64,000 bases of DNA from Saprospiraceae bacterium (GTDB taxonomy: Bacteria > Bacteroidota > Bacteroidia > Chitinophagales > Saprospiraceae), in the NCBI GenBank assembly GCA_016714445.1, contig JADJNF010000003.1:186001-250000 (forward strand). Direction: 5' to 3'. Shown here piece by piece: positions 9,096-18,269 of this stretch. A program made the translations under genes and the position numbers. The notes under the pieces are model-generated. The model made no database searches and was not told the DNA's origin. It worked only from the letters and a program-made list of their open reading frames with translations. The stretch's first letter is position 1. Each line of letters begins with the position of its first letter.

Positions 9096-10805
9096 TTATT
9101 GAATAATTAATTTTTTATAAACAAAACCTTGAGATTCCATTTGAAACTTCATAATATAGGTGCCTGGGAGTTGGTTTGTATTAATTGTTGTTGTTTCATC
9201 TACTGCTGAAATACGCTCAATGAGTCTTCCATTTATATCGTACATTTCGATTGTTTTAATTGGTTCATTAGACTGAATAGATAGTTTACTTTCGTTTTGG
9301 ATAGGATTAGGGAAGATATTAATTTCCGTAATATTATTTATCTTTTCTTCATCCAAAGTACTAATAATTTGTGGTATTTCGGGATTAAATTCAAAAATTA
9401 GTGTCGCTGAAGGTATGTTGTTGTTTACAAAAAATGTATCAAAATTTGTATTTGTAATAGGGCCAAATCTTCTCAGATAAATTAGATAATTATCATTTGA
9501 TAATTTATGCATACTATATAATCTACTGCCAAAATTTGTTACAATATCTTGATAAGATTTAAAATCACCTGTTTCTTTATCCAGTTTTATCATTCCTGAT
9601 ATTGTTAAAGAGTCATTATTTTGTATTATCTCACCATCATTTATTAATATATTACCACTAGTAAAACCTCCGAATATGATTTCATCATTGAAAATTAAAT
9701 TTTTCCTATAAATATTGGATATAGTTTTTTTGCTATCAAATTCCTTTGACCATTTTAAAGGACCTTCAGGTGTAAAACATAAGAACACCAAAAGATATGC
9801 TTCATTAGCACTTTCATGTAAAACTTGATTGTTTAATCTAAATTTTGATGTTGAACTTACTGCCCCTACATAAATATTTCCTTCATCATCTACAGTAATG
9901 TCTGTCGCTCTGTTATTACTATTATCAACTCCGTCCCCAACATTAAAGAAGTGAAAAAATATCGGTAAACCTGATTTGTTAATTTTTATTAGAAAGACTG
10001 AAGGAACAATTGGATTGCCGGAAGTGGGATATATTTCTGATCCATAAAAAAACGCACCAGATATAGTAGATCCTAATAACAATATATTGCCATCATCATC
10101 TACATGAAGCCTATCCACACCTTCTCTTCCAGGTCCGCCAAAAGAAATTCCAGTTTCTGCCCTATAAGTTGTATCATTCAAGGTAAATAGAAACATTTCT
10201 CTCAAAGAAGAAAAATTATCGTAGATGGTTATTCCATCTAATGTCATTTCTGTAGAGTGTAGTCCAAAGTTACCTGCTAAATAATATTTGTTATTCGCAT
10301 GGGCTACGTCTTTTACATATTCACCTACACCAAGCAATATACTTCGTTCCAAATTCAGATCTTTGTCATAAATAAGTATAAATCCAGATCCTCTATCATA
10401 TATTTCCGTTCCAACTTTAGGTATAGCAGGGTACTTGAGTACTCCATTTATAAAAAAATTGCTATACCTATAGCCAGTCACCCAAATTTTGTCATTAATC
10501 AGATGAATACGTCCAAAAGTCACATATGACTCAAGATGAATATGTTTTACCGCAACATTATGCTCAAATTTGCTTAAGACCAAACTAGAACTATTACTAT
10601 CTGCAACGCTTGCAACAAATGATTTATTCAGAAATAAGGAATCTTCAAAAATATAGTTAAGCGAAAAGAAATTATTTTGGTCCACCAATATTTGAGTCTG
10701 ATCATTACCTCCTTCGCCCTCAAATACATTCAAATTACTATACCGCTGCCCACTAACCCCAAAAAATCCTAAAAGACATAATATGATCATTCCTACTCTC
10801 ATCAT
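9096..10805 (-). CDS. T9SS type A sorting protein with beta-propeller repeats (paralogue 1)
   Basis: 569 residues. A signal peptide (IILCLLGFFGVSGQ) is followed by a long region of propeller-like repeats with the motifs VDDDGNILLLGST and VDDEGNIYVGAV, similar to SBBP repeats. It ends in a T9SS type A sorting domain (INIFPNPIQNESKLSI, YDINGRLIERI, PGTYIMKF). It is a secreted or surface protein of unknown role. A close paralogue lies at 12645-14351, with the 3' ~300 bp most conserved. An AAA/nuclease-domain gene sits between the two. All three are on the minus strand but separated by >70 bp, so co-transcription is uncertain. Confidence 0.87.
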   Translation of the reverse strand: MMRVGMIILCLLGFFGVSGQRYSNLNVFEGEGGNDQTQILVDQNNFFSLNYIFEDSLFLNKSFVASVADSNSSSLVLSKFEHNVAVKHIHLESYVTFGRIHLINDKIWVTGYRYSNFFINGVLKYPAIPKVGTEIYDRGSGFILIYDKDLNLERSILLGVGEYVKDVAHANNKYYLAGNFGLHSTEMTLDGITIYDNFSSLREMFLFTLNDTTYRAETGISFGGPGREGVDRLHVDDDGNILLLGSTISGAFFYGSEIYPTSGNPIVPSVFLIKINKSGLPIFFHFFNVGDGVDNSNNRATDITVDDEGNIYVGAVSSTSKFRLNNQVLHESANEAYLLVFLCFTPEGPLKWSKEFDSKKTISNIYRKNLIFNDEIIFGGFTSGNILINDGEIIQNNDSLTISGMIKLDKETGDFKSYQDIVTNFGSRLYSMHKLSNDNYLIYLRRFGPITNTNFDTFFVNNNIPSATLIFEFNPEIPQIISTLDEEKINNITEINIFPNPIQNESKLSIQSNEPIKTIEMYDINGRLIERISAVDETTTINTNQLPGTYIMKFQMESQGFVYKKLIIQ

Positions 10806-10874
10806 GCGTAAGTTTTATTTAGTGACAAATTTAAGTAGTAATAACATGTGTTATGCCTTTATGAAAATACTTTT

Positions 10875-11038
10875 TTAATTTTTCTTTTGCGTGAGTCCCG
10901 TTTTTGCTAATATTTCATTTGCCTTCGCCAACTTTTCTGGAAATAAAGTTTTTCATATAAATTTCTCCAATTTTTTATTGAAAACAATTATTGGAACATT
11001 GTAATTATTTTGTTGCCTGAATTCAAGTGGCAATAGCG
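10875..11038 (-). pseudogene. Short coding-like remnant with an internal stop
   Basis: Directly downstream of the AAA/nuclease gene, the minus strand reads as protein-like sequence (KTLLPLEFRQQ..., VPIIVFNKKLEKFI), then an in-frame TGA, then KTLFPEKLAKANEILAK and a stop at 10875. I do not recognise the family. It may be the decayed end of a small gene. It lies in an intergenic space of 236 bp that otherwise shows nothing. Confidence 0.3.
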
Positions 11039-11041
11039 TTT

Positions 11042-12571
11042 TTACTTAATATCTTTCCAGATTAATCCATCTACCTTCTTGTTTTTACTGTCAAAATTGA
11101 TACCTATGATGTGCATTTGATTCGCTTTATTGCGATAAGCTGCGAGATATTCCTTGTCCTTGACTTGTTGTATAGCTGCTTCTGCAGATTGGTCAAGTTT
11201 GAACTCAAGGCAGTATACTTGATCTTCGAATAGGATGATGGCATCTGCTCGTCCATCTTTAGTATGTACTTCGCTGTGGATATAAACACCTAATAGACTG
11301 AACAACAAATGAATGATGGCGTGGTAGAAGTGCTCATTTTCTTTTTGCCAAAGCGGGTAGGGAATGTGTGCAAAGGCATCATTAATGGCTTTGGCTAATT
11401 TAGCTTCATCTTTTGTTCTTAATGCTTTGAGTAGGTGGTCCAAAATTGTTTTGGACGAGTAGTTAATAGCTCCTATATAATGATCGGTGAGTCTCTCCAG
11501 GTAAGCTTGTTTTACTTCCTTATTTGGATAGGATAAAATAAAGTCATCCAATATATCATCCTTACCCACTATCGTCAGATAACCAGTCTGGAAAAGTATA
11601 GGTATGGTATCTAATTCATCAATATCAAAAGATTGGAGTTTGAATGAACTTATTCTTACTTCATCCATTTCGTAAAATTGTTCTTTTTTGCTTTTTTCGA
11701 TGAGGAAAGTTGGTGTACCTGTTGTGTACCAATAATTAAAATAATCACCGCTCTTACTGAAAAAATTTAATAAGGAAAAAGGATTATAAAGCGTCTCACC
11801 TTTTTGATGCCACCTATAACCGTTATACCATTCTTTTATTTTCTGTTTATCTTGGATTTCTATTTCTTGTGCGAAGTTTGTTTCCAATTCATGTTGCGTA
11901 ATGCCACAAATTGAGTTGTAATCGAAATCCAAAGTTATATCGTTCAGATTATTCAAATCCGAAAAGATACTCACCTGACTAAACTTACTCACACCTGTGA
12001 TGAAGACGAGCTTTAGGTATGGGTCTGCATCCTTGAGGATAGAATAAAAAGTTTTCATTACGCCGCGATTTACATGGGCTTTATGAATATTTTCTTTATC
12101 AAGATAATCAATGATAGGTTTGTCGTATTCGTCTATGAGGACGACGACTTGTTGGTTGTATTTAGTATGTAAACTATGTATAAGTTCCTTGAATTTTTGA
12201 GATATAGCATTGCCAGTTAAGGTTAATCCATACTTTAAAGCTATTGACTCTAAGGCCCTATCTATTGCTTCTCCCAATCCCAATTCTCTATATCCAATCT
12301 CCGAAAAAGATATCCTGATCATCGGATACTCAACAAAATCCCATTTGTCAGAAATATAGAGCCCTTCAAATAGTTCTTTTCTTCCCTTAAACACACATTC
12401 CAATGTGCTGATAAGCAGCGACTTGCCGAATCTTCGTGGGCGGCTTAGGAAATAGTATTTGGCGAATGAAAGTAAATTGAATATATGTTGAGTTTTATCA
12501 ACATATACATAACCATTTTTGCGAATCTCACCAAAATCTTGAAGCCCGACTGGATACTTTTGTACTGCCAT
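11042..12571 (-). CDS. AAA-ATPase-like / PD-(D/E)XK nuclease-domain protein (DUF1703 type)
   Basis: 509 residues. It begins with the typical MAVQKYPVGLQDFGEIRKNG and YVDKT. Residues ~30-240 form an AAA-like P-loop domain with SRPRRFGKSLLIS (Walker A) and VVVLIDEYDKP (Walker B). The C-terminal ~100 residues form a PD-(D/E)XK-like nuclease fold (DGRADAIILF, CLEFKL). This family is very abundant in Bacteroidota and has no settled function; defence or mobile roles have been suggested only by its domains. It splits two paralogous T9SS genes. A 19-bp inverted repeat lies just upstream of its start. Confidence 0.88.
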   Translation of the reverse strand: MAVQKYPVGLQDFGEIRKNGYVYVDKTQHIFNLLSFAKYYFLSRPRRFGKSLLISTLECVFKGRKELFEGLYISDKWDFVEYPMIRISFSEIGYRELGLGEAIDRALESIALKYGLTLTGNAISQKFKELIHSLHTKYNQQVVVLIDEYDKPIIDYLDKENIHKAHVNRGVMKTFYSILKDADPYLKLVFITGVSKFSQVSIFSDLNNLNDITLDFDYNSICGITQHELETNFAQEIEIQDKQKIKEWYNGYRWHQKGETLYNPFSLLNFFSKSGDYFNYWYTTGTPTFLIEKSKKEQFYEMDEVRISSFKLQSFDIDELDTIPILFQTGYLTIVGKDDILDDFILSYPNKEVKQAYLERLTDHYIGAINYSSKTILDHLLKALRTKDEAKLAKAINDAFAHIPYPLWQKENEHFYHAIIHLLFSLLGVYIHSEVHTKDGRADAIILFEDQVYCLEFKLDQSAEAAIQQVKDKEYLAAYRNKANQMHIIGINFDSKNKKVDGLIWKDIK

Positions 12572-12602
12572 GAGACAAAGTTAAGGAAATTTAGTTAAAA
12601 TC

Positions 12603-12645
12603 AATTTTGTCATTATTTTTGTCAGACAAAATTAATGACAAAATT
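12603..12645. promoter_or_regulatory. 19-bp near-perfect inverted repeat built from GACAAAA units
   Basis: AATTTTGTCATTATTTTTG (12603-12621) faces CAAAATTAATGACAAAATT (12627-12645) across a 5-base loop, 18 of 19 pairing. It contains four TTTTGTC/GACAAAA half-sites. It starts 31 bases upstream of the AAA/nuclease start codon and touches the stop codon of the next T9SS gene. It could be that gene's terminator or an operator for the AAA gene. Confidence 0.55.
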
Positions 12646-14351
12646 TATTGAATAATTAATTTTTTATAAACAGATCCTTGAGATTCCATTTGAAACTTCA
12701 GAATATAGGTGCCAGGCGAGTGATTTATATCAATAGTAGTCGTCTCATCAACTGCTGAAATACGCTCTATGAGTCTTCCATTTATATCGTAAATTTCGAT
12801 TGTTTTAATTGGTTCATTAGTTTGAATAGAAAGTTTACTTTCTTTTTGGATGGGATTAGGAATGATATTAATTTCTGTAAAACTGTCTATTGCCACTTCA
12901 TCTAAAGTACTGACCAATTGTGGTATCTCAGGGTTGAACTCAAAGATAAAAGATGAATTTGGTTTTTTCTTATTTTCAAAAAATGGTTCGCCTTTAGCGT
13001 CACCAGAATGACCATACCAAGTCAACCATGTCATATAGTTCCCATTAGGAAGTGGCTCCATATCACTTAATCGACTGCCAAAGCCTGCTACTATATCTTG
13101 ATATGATCGGAAAGCGCCGGTATTTTTGTCTAATTTTATCATCCCAGCCACCTGTATGGTATCATTGGGTTGAAATATATCTCCCTCATAAATTAATTTT
13201 GTTTGGTTTGAATATCCCCAAAAGACAATCTCATCATACAAAATATTGCTTTTATTGAAGATCGAACCAGCTGGACCAGAACTTTCAAAAAATTTTGTCC
13301 ACCTTAGATTACCATTTTTTGATAGACACATAAAAACCAGAAGGACCTTATTGTTAGTGCTTTGATGCAATATTTGGCCATCAAATTTAAATTTATCTAC
13401 CCGGCCAAAGGTACCGATATATAGATTTCCATCCTCATCCACCGTAAGATCGGGTGCTCTGTTATTAGGATTATCGGGTCCTTCGCCTGTATCAAAGGAA
13501 TGAAAATAGACTGGCTCACCACGCCTATCAATCTTAATCAAAAAAAATGAAGATAAAGCAAAGTTGCCTTGAGTCGGAAATACACTATTCTCATAATGAA
13601 AGCCTCCTGACCTAGTAGATCCCATCAATATAATATTGCCCTCCTTGTCTATGTGCATTCTGTCCAGACCCTCTCTACCAGGCCCCCCAAAAGAAATACC
13701 TGATTCTGCATCAAAGGTGGCATCATTTAAAGTAAATAAAAACATTTCTTTGCCTGAATTATACTCATCTCGTATGGTCACATTATTTAAAGTCATTGTA
13801 TCGGACCTAAGGCCATAGTTGCCTGCTATATAATACTTACCGTCGTGGTGATCCACTACTTTAACATACTCCTCTGCACCCAACATAATGTCCCTTTCTA
13901 AATTCAAATCCTTGTCATAAATCAAAATAAATCCTCTAAAATAATCTCTAACACTTCCATCAGGTATGGGAGCTGAGGGATACTTAAGCTCTCCATCTAT
14001 CCAAAAATCACCTTGCCTACTCCCCGTCACCCATATCTTATCATTGACCAAATGAATACGTCCAAAGGTTTCATATGACCCAAAATGAATATGCTTGACC
14101 GCCTTATTATTTTCAAATTTTGTTAAAACCATATTATTATAATTGGTTTTTTCAACATTTGCTATAAAGGTATTATTAAGATAAGCAGAATCCCTATATA
14201 CATTTAAGAGTGAATATAAATTTTTCTCATCACGAATAAATTGATTTTGATAACTATCTGATCTTCCATCAAAAATATTAAGATGGTCGTATCGCTGACC
14301 GTATCCATTTAAATAATTTAGAATACAAAATATAAATATAATTTTTTTCAT
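12645..14351 (-). CDS. T9SS type A sorting protein with beta-propeller repeats (paralogue 2)
   Basis: 568 residues, the paralogue of 9096-10805 across its whole length. It has a signal peptide (IIFIFCILNYLNGYGQ), propeller-like repeats (MHIDKEGNIILMGS, LTVDEDGNLYIGTF) and a T9SS type A domain (INIIPNPIQKESKLSI, YDINGRLIERI). The C-terminal domain is nearly identical to the paralogue's while the middle has diverged. The start ATG overlaps the stop of a small upstream frame by 4 bases. Secreted; function unknown. Confidence 0.87.
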   Translation of the reverse strand: MKKIIFIFCILNYLNGYGQRYDHLNIFDGRSDSYQNQFIRDEKNLYSLLNVYRDSAYLNNTFIANVEKTNYNNMVLTKFENNKAVKHIHFGSYETFGRIHLVNDKIWVTGSRQGDFWIDGELKYPSAPIPDGSVRDYFRGFILIYDKDLNLERDIMLGAEEYVKVVDHHDGKYYIAGNYGLRSDTMTLNNVTIRDEYNSGKEMFLFTLNDATFDAESGISFGGPGREGLDRMHIDKEGNIILMGSTRSGGFHYENSVFPTQGNFALSSFFLIKIDRRGEPVYFHSFDTGEGPDNPNNRAPDLTVDEDGNLYIGTFGRVDKFKFDGQILHQSTNNKVLLVFMCLSKNGNLRWTKFFESSGPAGSIFNKSNILYDEIVFWGYSNQTKLIYEGDIFQPNDTIQVAGMIKLDKNTGAFRSYQDIVAGFGSRLSDMEPLPNGNYMTWLTWYGHSGDAKGEPFFENKKKPNSSFIFEFNPEIPQLVSTLDEVAIDSFTEINIIPNPIQKESKLSIQTNEPIKTIEIYDINGRLIERISAVDETTTIDINHSPGTYILKFQMESQGSVYKKLIIQ

Positions 14352-14608
14352 TTTATCTTATTTTGGTTATCAGATCCCTTTACTTCTATAATATCACTAA
14401 CATAAAAAGCGCCGTCTTCTTTATAGTTTGGCTTTAATTGATAAAAAATCGTTGCTTTATCAGTTACCTTATCTACAAATGAAGCGTTAGGCGTATTTAC
14501 ATAAATAAACTTAGTCATTTTGTCTTTACTTTTTCCTTCAAATAAGGTAATATCCATTTGTAAAAGCGATTTTTCATTTTTATTAATTTGTAATTTATCA
14601 CGTACCAA
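14348..14608 (-). CDS. Small hypothetical protein, possibly a 5'-truncated gene
   Basis: The frame codes for up to 86 residues from a TTG, or 69 from an internal ATG (MDITLFEGKSK). The frame is open for another 8 codons upstream without an ATG, up to a stop at 14633. The sequence is protein-like (KFIYVNTPNASFVDKV, TIFYQLKPNYKEDGAFYV) and its stop overlaps the next gene's ATG by 4 bases. I do not recognise a family. The poor start suggests that it may be the remaining C-terminal part of a longer protein. Confidence 0.45.
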   Translation of the reverse strand: MVRDKLQINKNEKSLLQMDITLFEGKSKDKMTKFIYVNTPNASFVDKVTDKATIFYQLKPNYKEDGAFYVSDIIEVKGSDNQNKIK

Positions 14609-14738
14609 ACCTTTCGATGTAATGTTTTTATATTACCATGAGATAAAGATACTAAAAGATTCAAAAGCGAGTACTGGTAGCATTGAAAAATGTGAATGTA
14701 GGGTTTTTATGTTGCAGACCTTGTCGAGTAATAAAACT

Positions 14739-14960
14739 TCAAAACACCTTAATCACCTTCACAGGACAGTGTTCTGCAGTTTGTTTGGTTAGTTCGATGC
14801 TTTCGAATGGTATTTCCAAAATATGGGTATCTTTTTTTAAATAGCTATTAACGAGGGTGGCTTTTCCATCCTTCTTGGATAGTCGCCAATACTCGGGTTG
14901 CATCTCAAAACATATATTACAACCTATACATTTGCTGCGATAATGGATGATTTTAGCCAT
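14739..14960 (-). CDS. Single-cluster ferredoxin
   Basis: 73 residues with CIGCNICF near the N-terminus and a distal CP (AEHCPVKVI), the four ligands of one [4Fe-4S] cluster, as in small monocluster ferredoxins. It is a cytoplasmic electron carrier. Its start overlaps the end of the U32 gene by 8 bases, so the two are translationally coupled and the ferredoxin may supply electrons to the U32 protein. It is the last gene of a three-gene minus-strand operon with tryptophanase. Confidence 0.88.
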   Translation of the reverse strand: MAKIIHYRSKCIGCNICFEMQPEYWRLSKKDGKATLVNSYLKKDTHILEIPFESIELTKQTAEHCPVKVIKVF

Positions 14961-16200
14961 TTTCCATTACGATTTTGTATAGTTTGTCATTGGATTTTAA
15001 AGGCTTGGGGAATGGGAAAGTGATTTTATCTCCTTTGTTGGCTTCTGTTTGCTTGATACCATTGACGATAAGTTCATCGAGTACGATTTTGTCTGATCCT
15101 GTATTCCTGCCTATGACCATCAGGTTTTCGCCTGCACGGATGGTACCGGTTTCTACCAGAAATTCAGCCACATTTATATTAGGATAATATTTCGTAGCTT
15201 TGGCAAGGTAGATTTTCTTTTCTGTGGCAATCGACCCTGGATTTTTTGTCCACTCTCCTAGTTTCCGTCCCATAAAATAGCCTTCCCAAAAACCACGATT
15301 ATAGACTTTATCGAGTTCCTGCAGCCAATGATTGATCTTTTCGTCTGTGTAGCTGCCATCCAAAACAGCATCTATCGCTTGCCGGTAACATTTTGTAGTG
15401 GCATATACATACTCGGCAGACTTGCTGCGACCTTCGATTTTGAAGACATCGATACCTGCTTCCATCAGTTCATCTACAAACCCGATGGTACAGAGATCTT
15501 TGGGAGACATGATGTATTCATTATCTATCAGCAACTCATTGCCAGTTTCGAGATCGGTCACCTGGTAAGGTCTTCGGCAGTTTTGGACACAAGCTCCTCG
15601 ATTGGCAGAAGCATTTTTTTCATGGAGACTCAGATAACATTTGCCGGAAACGGCCATACACAAAGCACCATGAACAAAGGTCTCTATTTTCATCAATTCA
15701 CCCGAAATACCACGTAAATCTCTACGCTTTATTTCTGCAGTGATATGTGCCACTTGCTTTAATGTCAGCTCTCTGGCCAGTACAACCACATCCGCCATTT
15801 GTGCAAAAAATGCTACCGACTCTATATTGCTGACATTGGCTTGCGTACTGATGTGCAGGGGCATCCCAATGGATTTACACATTTCAAAAATTGCAAAATC
15901 TGACGCTATGACTGCATCTATTCCTTGGTTTTTACATTCAGAAATGATCTTACGAGCCAGCTGCATGTCGTAATCAAACACTACAGTATTGAGTGTGAGA
16001 TAGGCTTTTATATGATGTTGTTTGCATATCCGGGCTACTTCCGCTATGTCTTCTATGGTGATGGTGGGGATAGATTTTGTCCGCATATTGAGCTGCTCTA
16101 CTCCGAAATATATGGCATCTGCACCACCACGAATGGCTGCGTGTAAAGATTCAAAAGATCCCACAGGAGCAAGCAATAAAGGTTTTTTATAATAAGACAT
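14953..16200 (-). CDS. U32 family protein (TrhP/YegQ-like)
   Basis: 415 residues. It has the U32 start (LLAPVGSFESLHAAIRGGAD, YFGVEQLNMR) and the Cys-bearing signature GALCMAVSGKCYLS...ANRGACVQNCRRPY that binds a cluster in the family, followed by the C-terminal beta domain. Relatives (TrhP/YegQ) take part in prephenate-dependent hydroxylation of uridine-34 in tRNA; RlhA relatives act on rRNA. The tRNA role is a family-based inference. It lies 27 bp downstream of tryptophanase and overlaps a ferredoxin gene. Confidence 0.87.
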   Translation of the reverse strand: MSYYKKPLLLAPVGSFESLHAAIRGGADAIYFGVEQLNMRTKSIPTITIEDIAEVARICKQHHIKAYLTLNTVVFDYDMQLARKIISECKNQGIDAVIASDFAIFEMCKSIGMPLHISTQANVSNIESVAFFAQMADVVVLARELTLKQVAHITAEIKRRDLRGISGELMKIETFVHGALCMAVSGKCYLSLHEKNASANRGACVQNCRRPYQVTDLETGNELLIDNEYIMSPKDLCTIGFVDELMEAGIDVFKIEGRSKSAEYVYATTKCYRQAIDAVLDGSYTDEKINHWLQELDKVYNRGFWEGYFMGRKLGEWTKNPGSIATEKKIYLAKATKYYPNINVAEFLVETGTIRAGENLMVIGRNTGSDKIVLDELIVNGIKQTEANKGDKITFPFPKPLKSNDKLYKIVMENG

Positions 16201-16227
16201 AGATCGAAAAAATGTTAGGTAATTGAA

Positions 16228-17598
16228 TTAAACAAAATCTAGTTTTGCGGTAAAATGCCTTAAGATTTCAGCCTCTTCTGTGATTTTCATACCCTTGATC
16301 TGATTTCTTTCTTCAAAGACTTCAATGATCACTTCTGCCACATAATCGATATGACTTTGGGTATACACTCTACGTGGGATTGCCAACCGCACCAATTCAA
16401 GTGCAGCAGGAATCAGTTGATGGTTTTCATCGTATTTTCCAAACATAAGCGACCCTATTTCTACACATCTGATCCCTCCTTTTATATACAAGGCGCACAC
16501 CAATGCTTGCCCGGGGTACTGATCTACTGGAATGTGAGGTAGAAACTGTTTGGCATCAAGATAGACAGCATGACCTCCGGCAGGCAACATCACAGGGACA
16601 CCTGCAGCCGATATTTTTTGAGTCAGATATTCGATACTTCTGATTCTGTATTGCAGATAATGTTCATCCATGACTTCATACAGGCCAATGGCAATGGCTT
16701 CAAGATCACGACCCGCCAGACCTCCATAAGTAGAAAATCCTTCTGTGATGACCAATAGATTTCTGCACTTGGTGGCAAGTTCGGGATCATTCAGCGCCAG
16801 AAAACCACCTATATTGGCAAAGGCATCTTTTTTGGCACTCATCGTACATCCGTCCGCATAGGAAAACATTTCATTGGCTATGTCAAGAATGGATTTATCT
16901 GCATAACCTGATTCACGCATTTTGATAAAGTAGCTGTTTTCTGCAAACCTGCAGGCATCGATATATAAAGGTATGCTGTATTGACGACAAATTTTATGGG
17001 TTTCTCTGATATTTTGCATACTTACCGGCTGGCCTCCACCGGAATTATTGGTCACTGTTATGATCACCATAGCAATATGGGCAGCGTCGTTTTTCTCTAT
17101 GTAAGATTCCAGTGCCTTAATATCGATATTTCCTTTAAATGGGGCAGGAATAGTGGGTAACTTGCCCTCAGGGCAGATCATATCTATACCTTCTGCTCCC
17201 GAAAATTCAATATTGGCCCGGGTAGTGTCAAAAAGCGTATTGGATATAAATACCTTGCCTTTTCCTCCGGTTATACTGAACAATATTTTTTCAGAAGCCC
17301 TTCCCTGATGGGTTGGAATGACAACAGGCATACCGGTGATTTCCGTGACCGCTTTTTCAAATTTGTAAAAACTCGGACTTCCTGCATAAGATTCATCTCC
17401 CAGCATTATACCGGCCCACTGCGCACTGCTCATCGCGCTGGTACCGCTGTCTGTCAGAAGATCGATCATTACATCATCTGAGTGAAGCAGAAAAGCATTG
17501 TATGAAGCATCTCTTAATGCATTATTTCTGTATGTTTCAGTATTAAAATGGATGGGTTCTACAGATTTTATCCTGAATGGCTCAATGATTGTTTTCAC
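16228..17598 (-). CDS. tnaA: Tryptophanase (beta-eliminating lyase)
   Basis: 456 residues of the PLP-dependent tryptophanase / tyrosine phenol-lyase family (EPFRIKSVEPI, DLLTDSGTSAMS, PTHQGRASE, catalytic Lys in MSAKKDAFANIGG). Several specificity positions look tryptophanase-like. Asp is present in FDTTR where tyrosine phenol-lyase has Thr, and VEIGS replaces the lyase's SMERG (Arg381). SNSAGG-like and HFTAKL segments also fit. Predicted reaction: L-tryptophan to indole, pyruvate and ammonia. First gene of an operon with a U32 protein and a ferredoxin. There is no visible leader-peptide control as in E. coli; a -7 box (TAATTTTG) lies 24 bases upstream. Confidence 0.85.
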   Translation of the reverse strand: MKTIIEPFRIKSVEPIHFNTETYRNNALRDASYNAFLLHSDDVMIDLLTDSGTSAMSSAQWAGIMLGDESYAGSPSFYKFEKAVTEITGMPVVIPTHQGRASEKILFSITGGKGKVFISNTLFDTTRANIEFSGAEGIDMICPEGKLPTIPAPFKGNIDIKALESYIEKNDAAHIAMVIITVTNNSGGGQPVSMQNIRETHKICRQYSIPLYIDACRFAENSYFIKMRESGYADKSILDIANEMFSYADGCTMSAKKDAFANIGGFLALNDPELATKCRNLLVITEGFSTYGGLAGRDLEAIAIGLYEVMDEHYLQYRIRSIEYLTQKISAAGVPVMLPAGGHAVYLDAKQFLPHIPVDQYPGQALVCALYIKGGIRCVEIGSLMFGKYDENHQLIPAALELVRLAIPRRVYTQSHIDYVAEVIIEVFEERNQIKGMKITEEAEILRHFTAKLDFV

Positions 17599-17621
17599 TT
17601 ATGCTAATTTTAAAATGTGTG

Positions 17622-17629
17622 CAAAATTA
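17622..17629 (-). promoter_or_regulatory. -7 box of the tnaA operon
   Basis: The minus strand reads TAATTTTG, a perfect TAnnTTTG, 24 bases before the tnaA ATG. No TTG at the -33 position was found, so confidence is moderate. Confidence 0.5.
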
Positions 17630-17759
17630 AAATGAAAACAGGGATAAAATGATGATTTAAATCATAGTGAATGGCTAAAATATGTTAATTTATTTAAGTG
17701 TTGAAGCTAAATTTTCAGCACCATATTTTAAATATCGTTCTTCATTTTAATATTTTCGC

Positions 17760-18180
17760 GGGAAATAGCAAATTTAAATAAAATTACTCTTTGCCACAAG
17801 CCGAAGTTTGTGGTTCCTTCATTACATCGTGATTTTGTATCACGATGTTGCGTCGCACCATTCAGTCATCGTTTTGTCTTGACACAAAAGAAACAAAAAG
17901 TCAAGGCTTTTTCATTTTCTTAACGCCAAAACTTCACAAAATAGCTAAACATAAAAAACTCGCCTCTAGTATTCACTCACCGATTTGGATATTTGAGGAA
18001 CTTCGTTCAATAGCTCTCGAATTAATTACCCGTTTTGGCTCACACAGTTTTCTGTTCTTGACGCTATTTTACAAAGTTTTGACTAAAAATGAAAAGGCCA
18101 ATCTTAGGCTGCATCGGTTTCTTAAAATCAAAAAGAAATATACTAAGAATTCTTACAAAACTTATTTTAGTAGTTGATAA
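17760..18180. repeat. Probable dispersed non-coding repeat with perfect hairpins
   Basis: This is part of a 671-base space between genes. It holds the hairpin CCACAA...TTGTGG (17794-17813) and a perfect 10-bp stem ACATCGTGAT-TTTGT-ATCACGATGT (17824-17848). After these comes a 110-codon open frame (17845-18177) rich in Lys, Ser and Phe without domain features. The text (FCLDTKETKSQG...) resembles the spurious frames that recur between genes in Bacteroidota genomes, so I read it as a repeat rather than a gene. This is from memory of such sequences, not a search. Confidence 0.4.
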
Positions 18181-18269
18181 TCTATGTTTTAATTATACTA
18201 ATATAATGTTTTCATAATTTATAAACTAATTATAATCAATTATATAAAATCACCGAATCTTTAGTTAAT

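Noticed and set aside
16228..17598. Tyrosine phenol-lyase instead of tryptophanase
   Set aside because: The residues at the two main specificity positions (FDTTR and VEIGS) are those of tryptophanase.
17845..18177. 110-codon plus-strand frame
   Set aside because: Low-complexity, no domain, begins inside a perfect hairpin; looks like a dispersed non-coding repeat.
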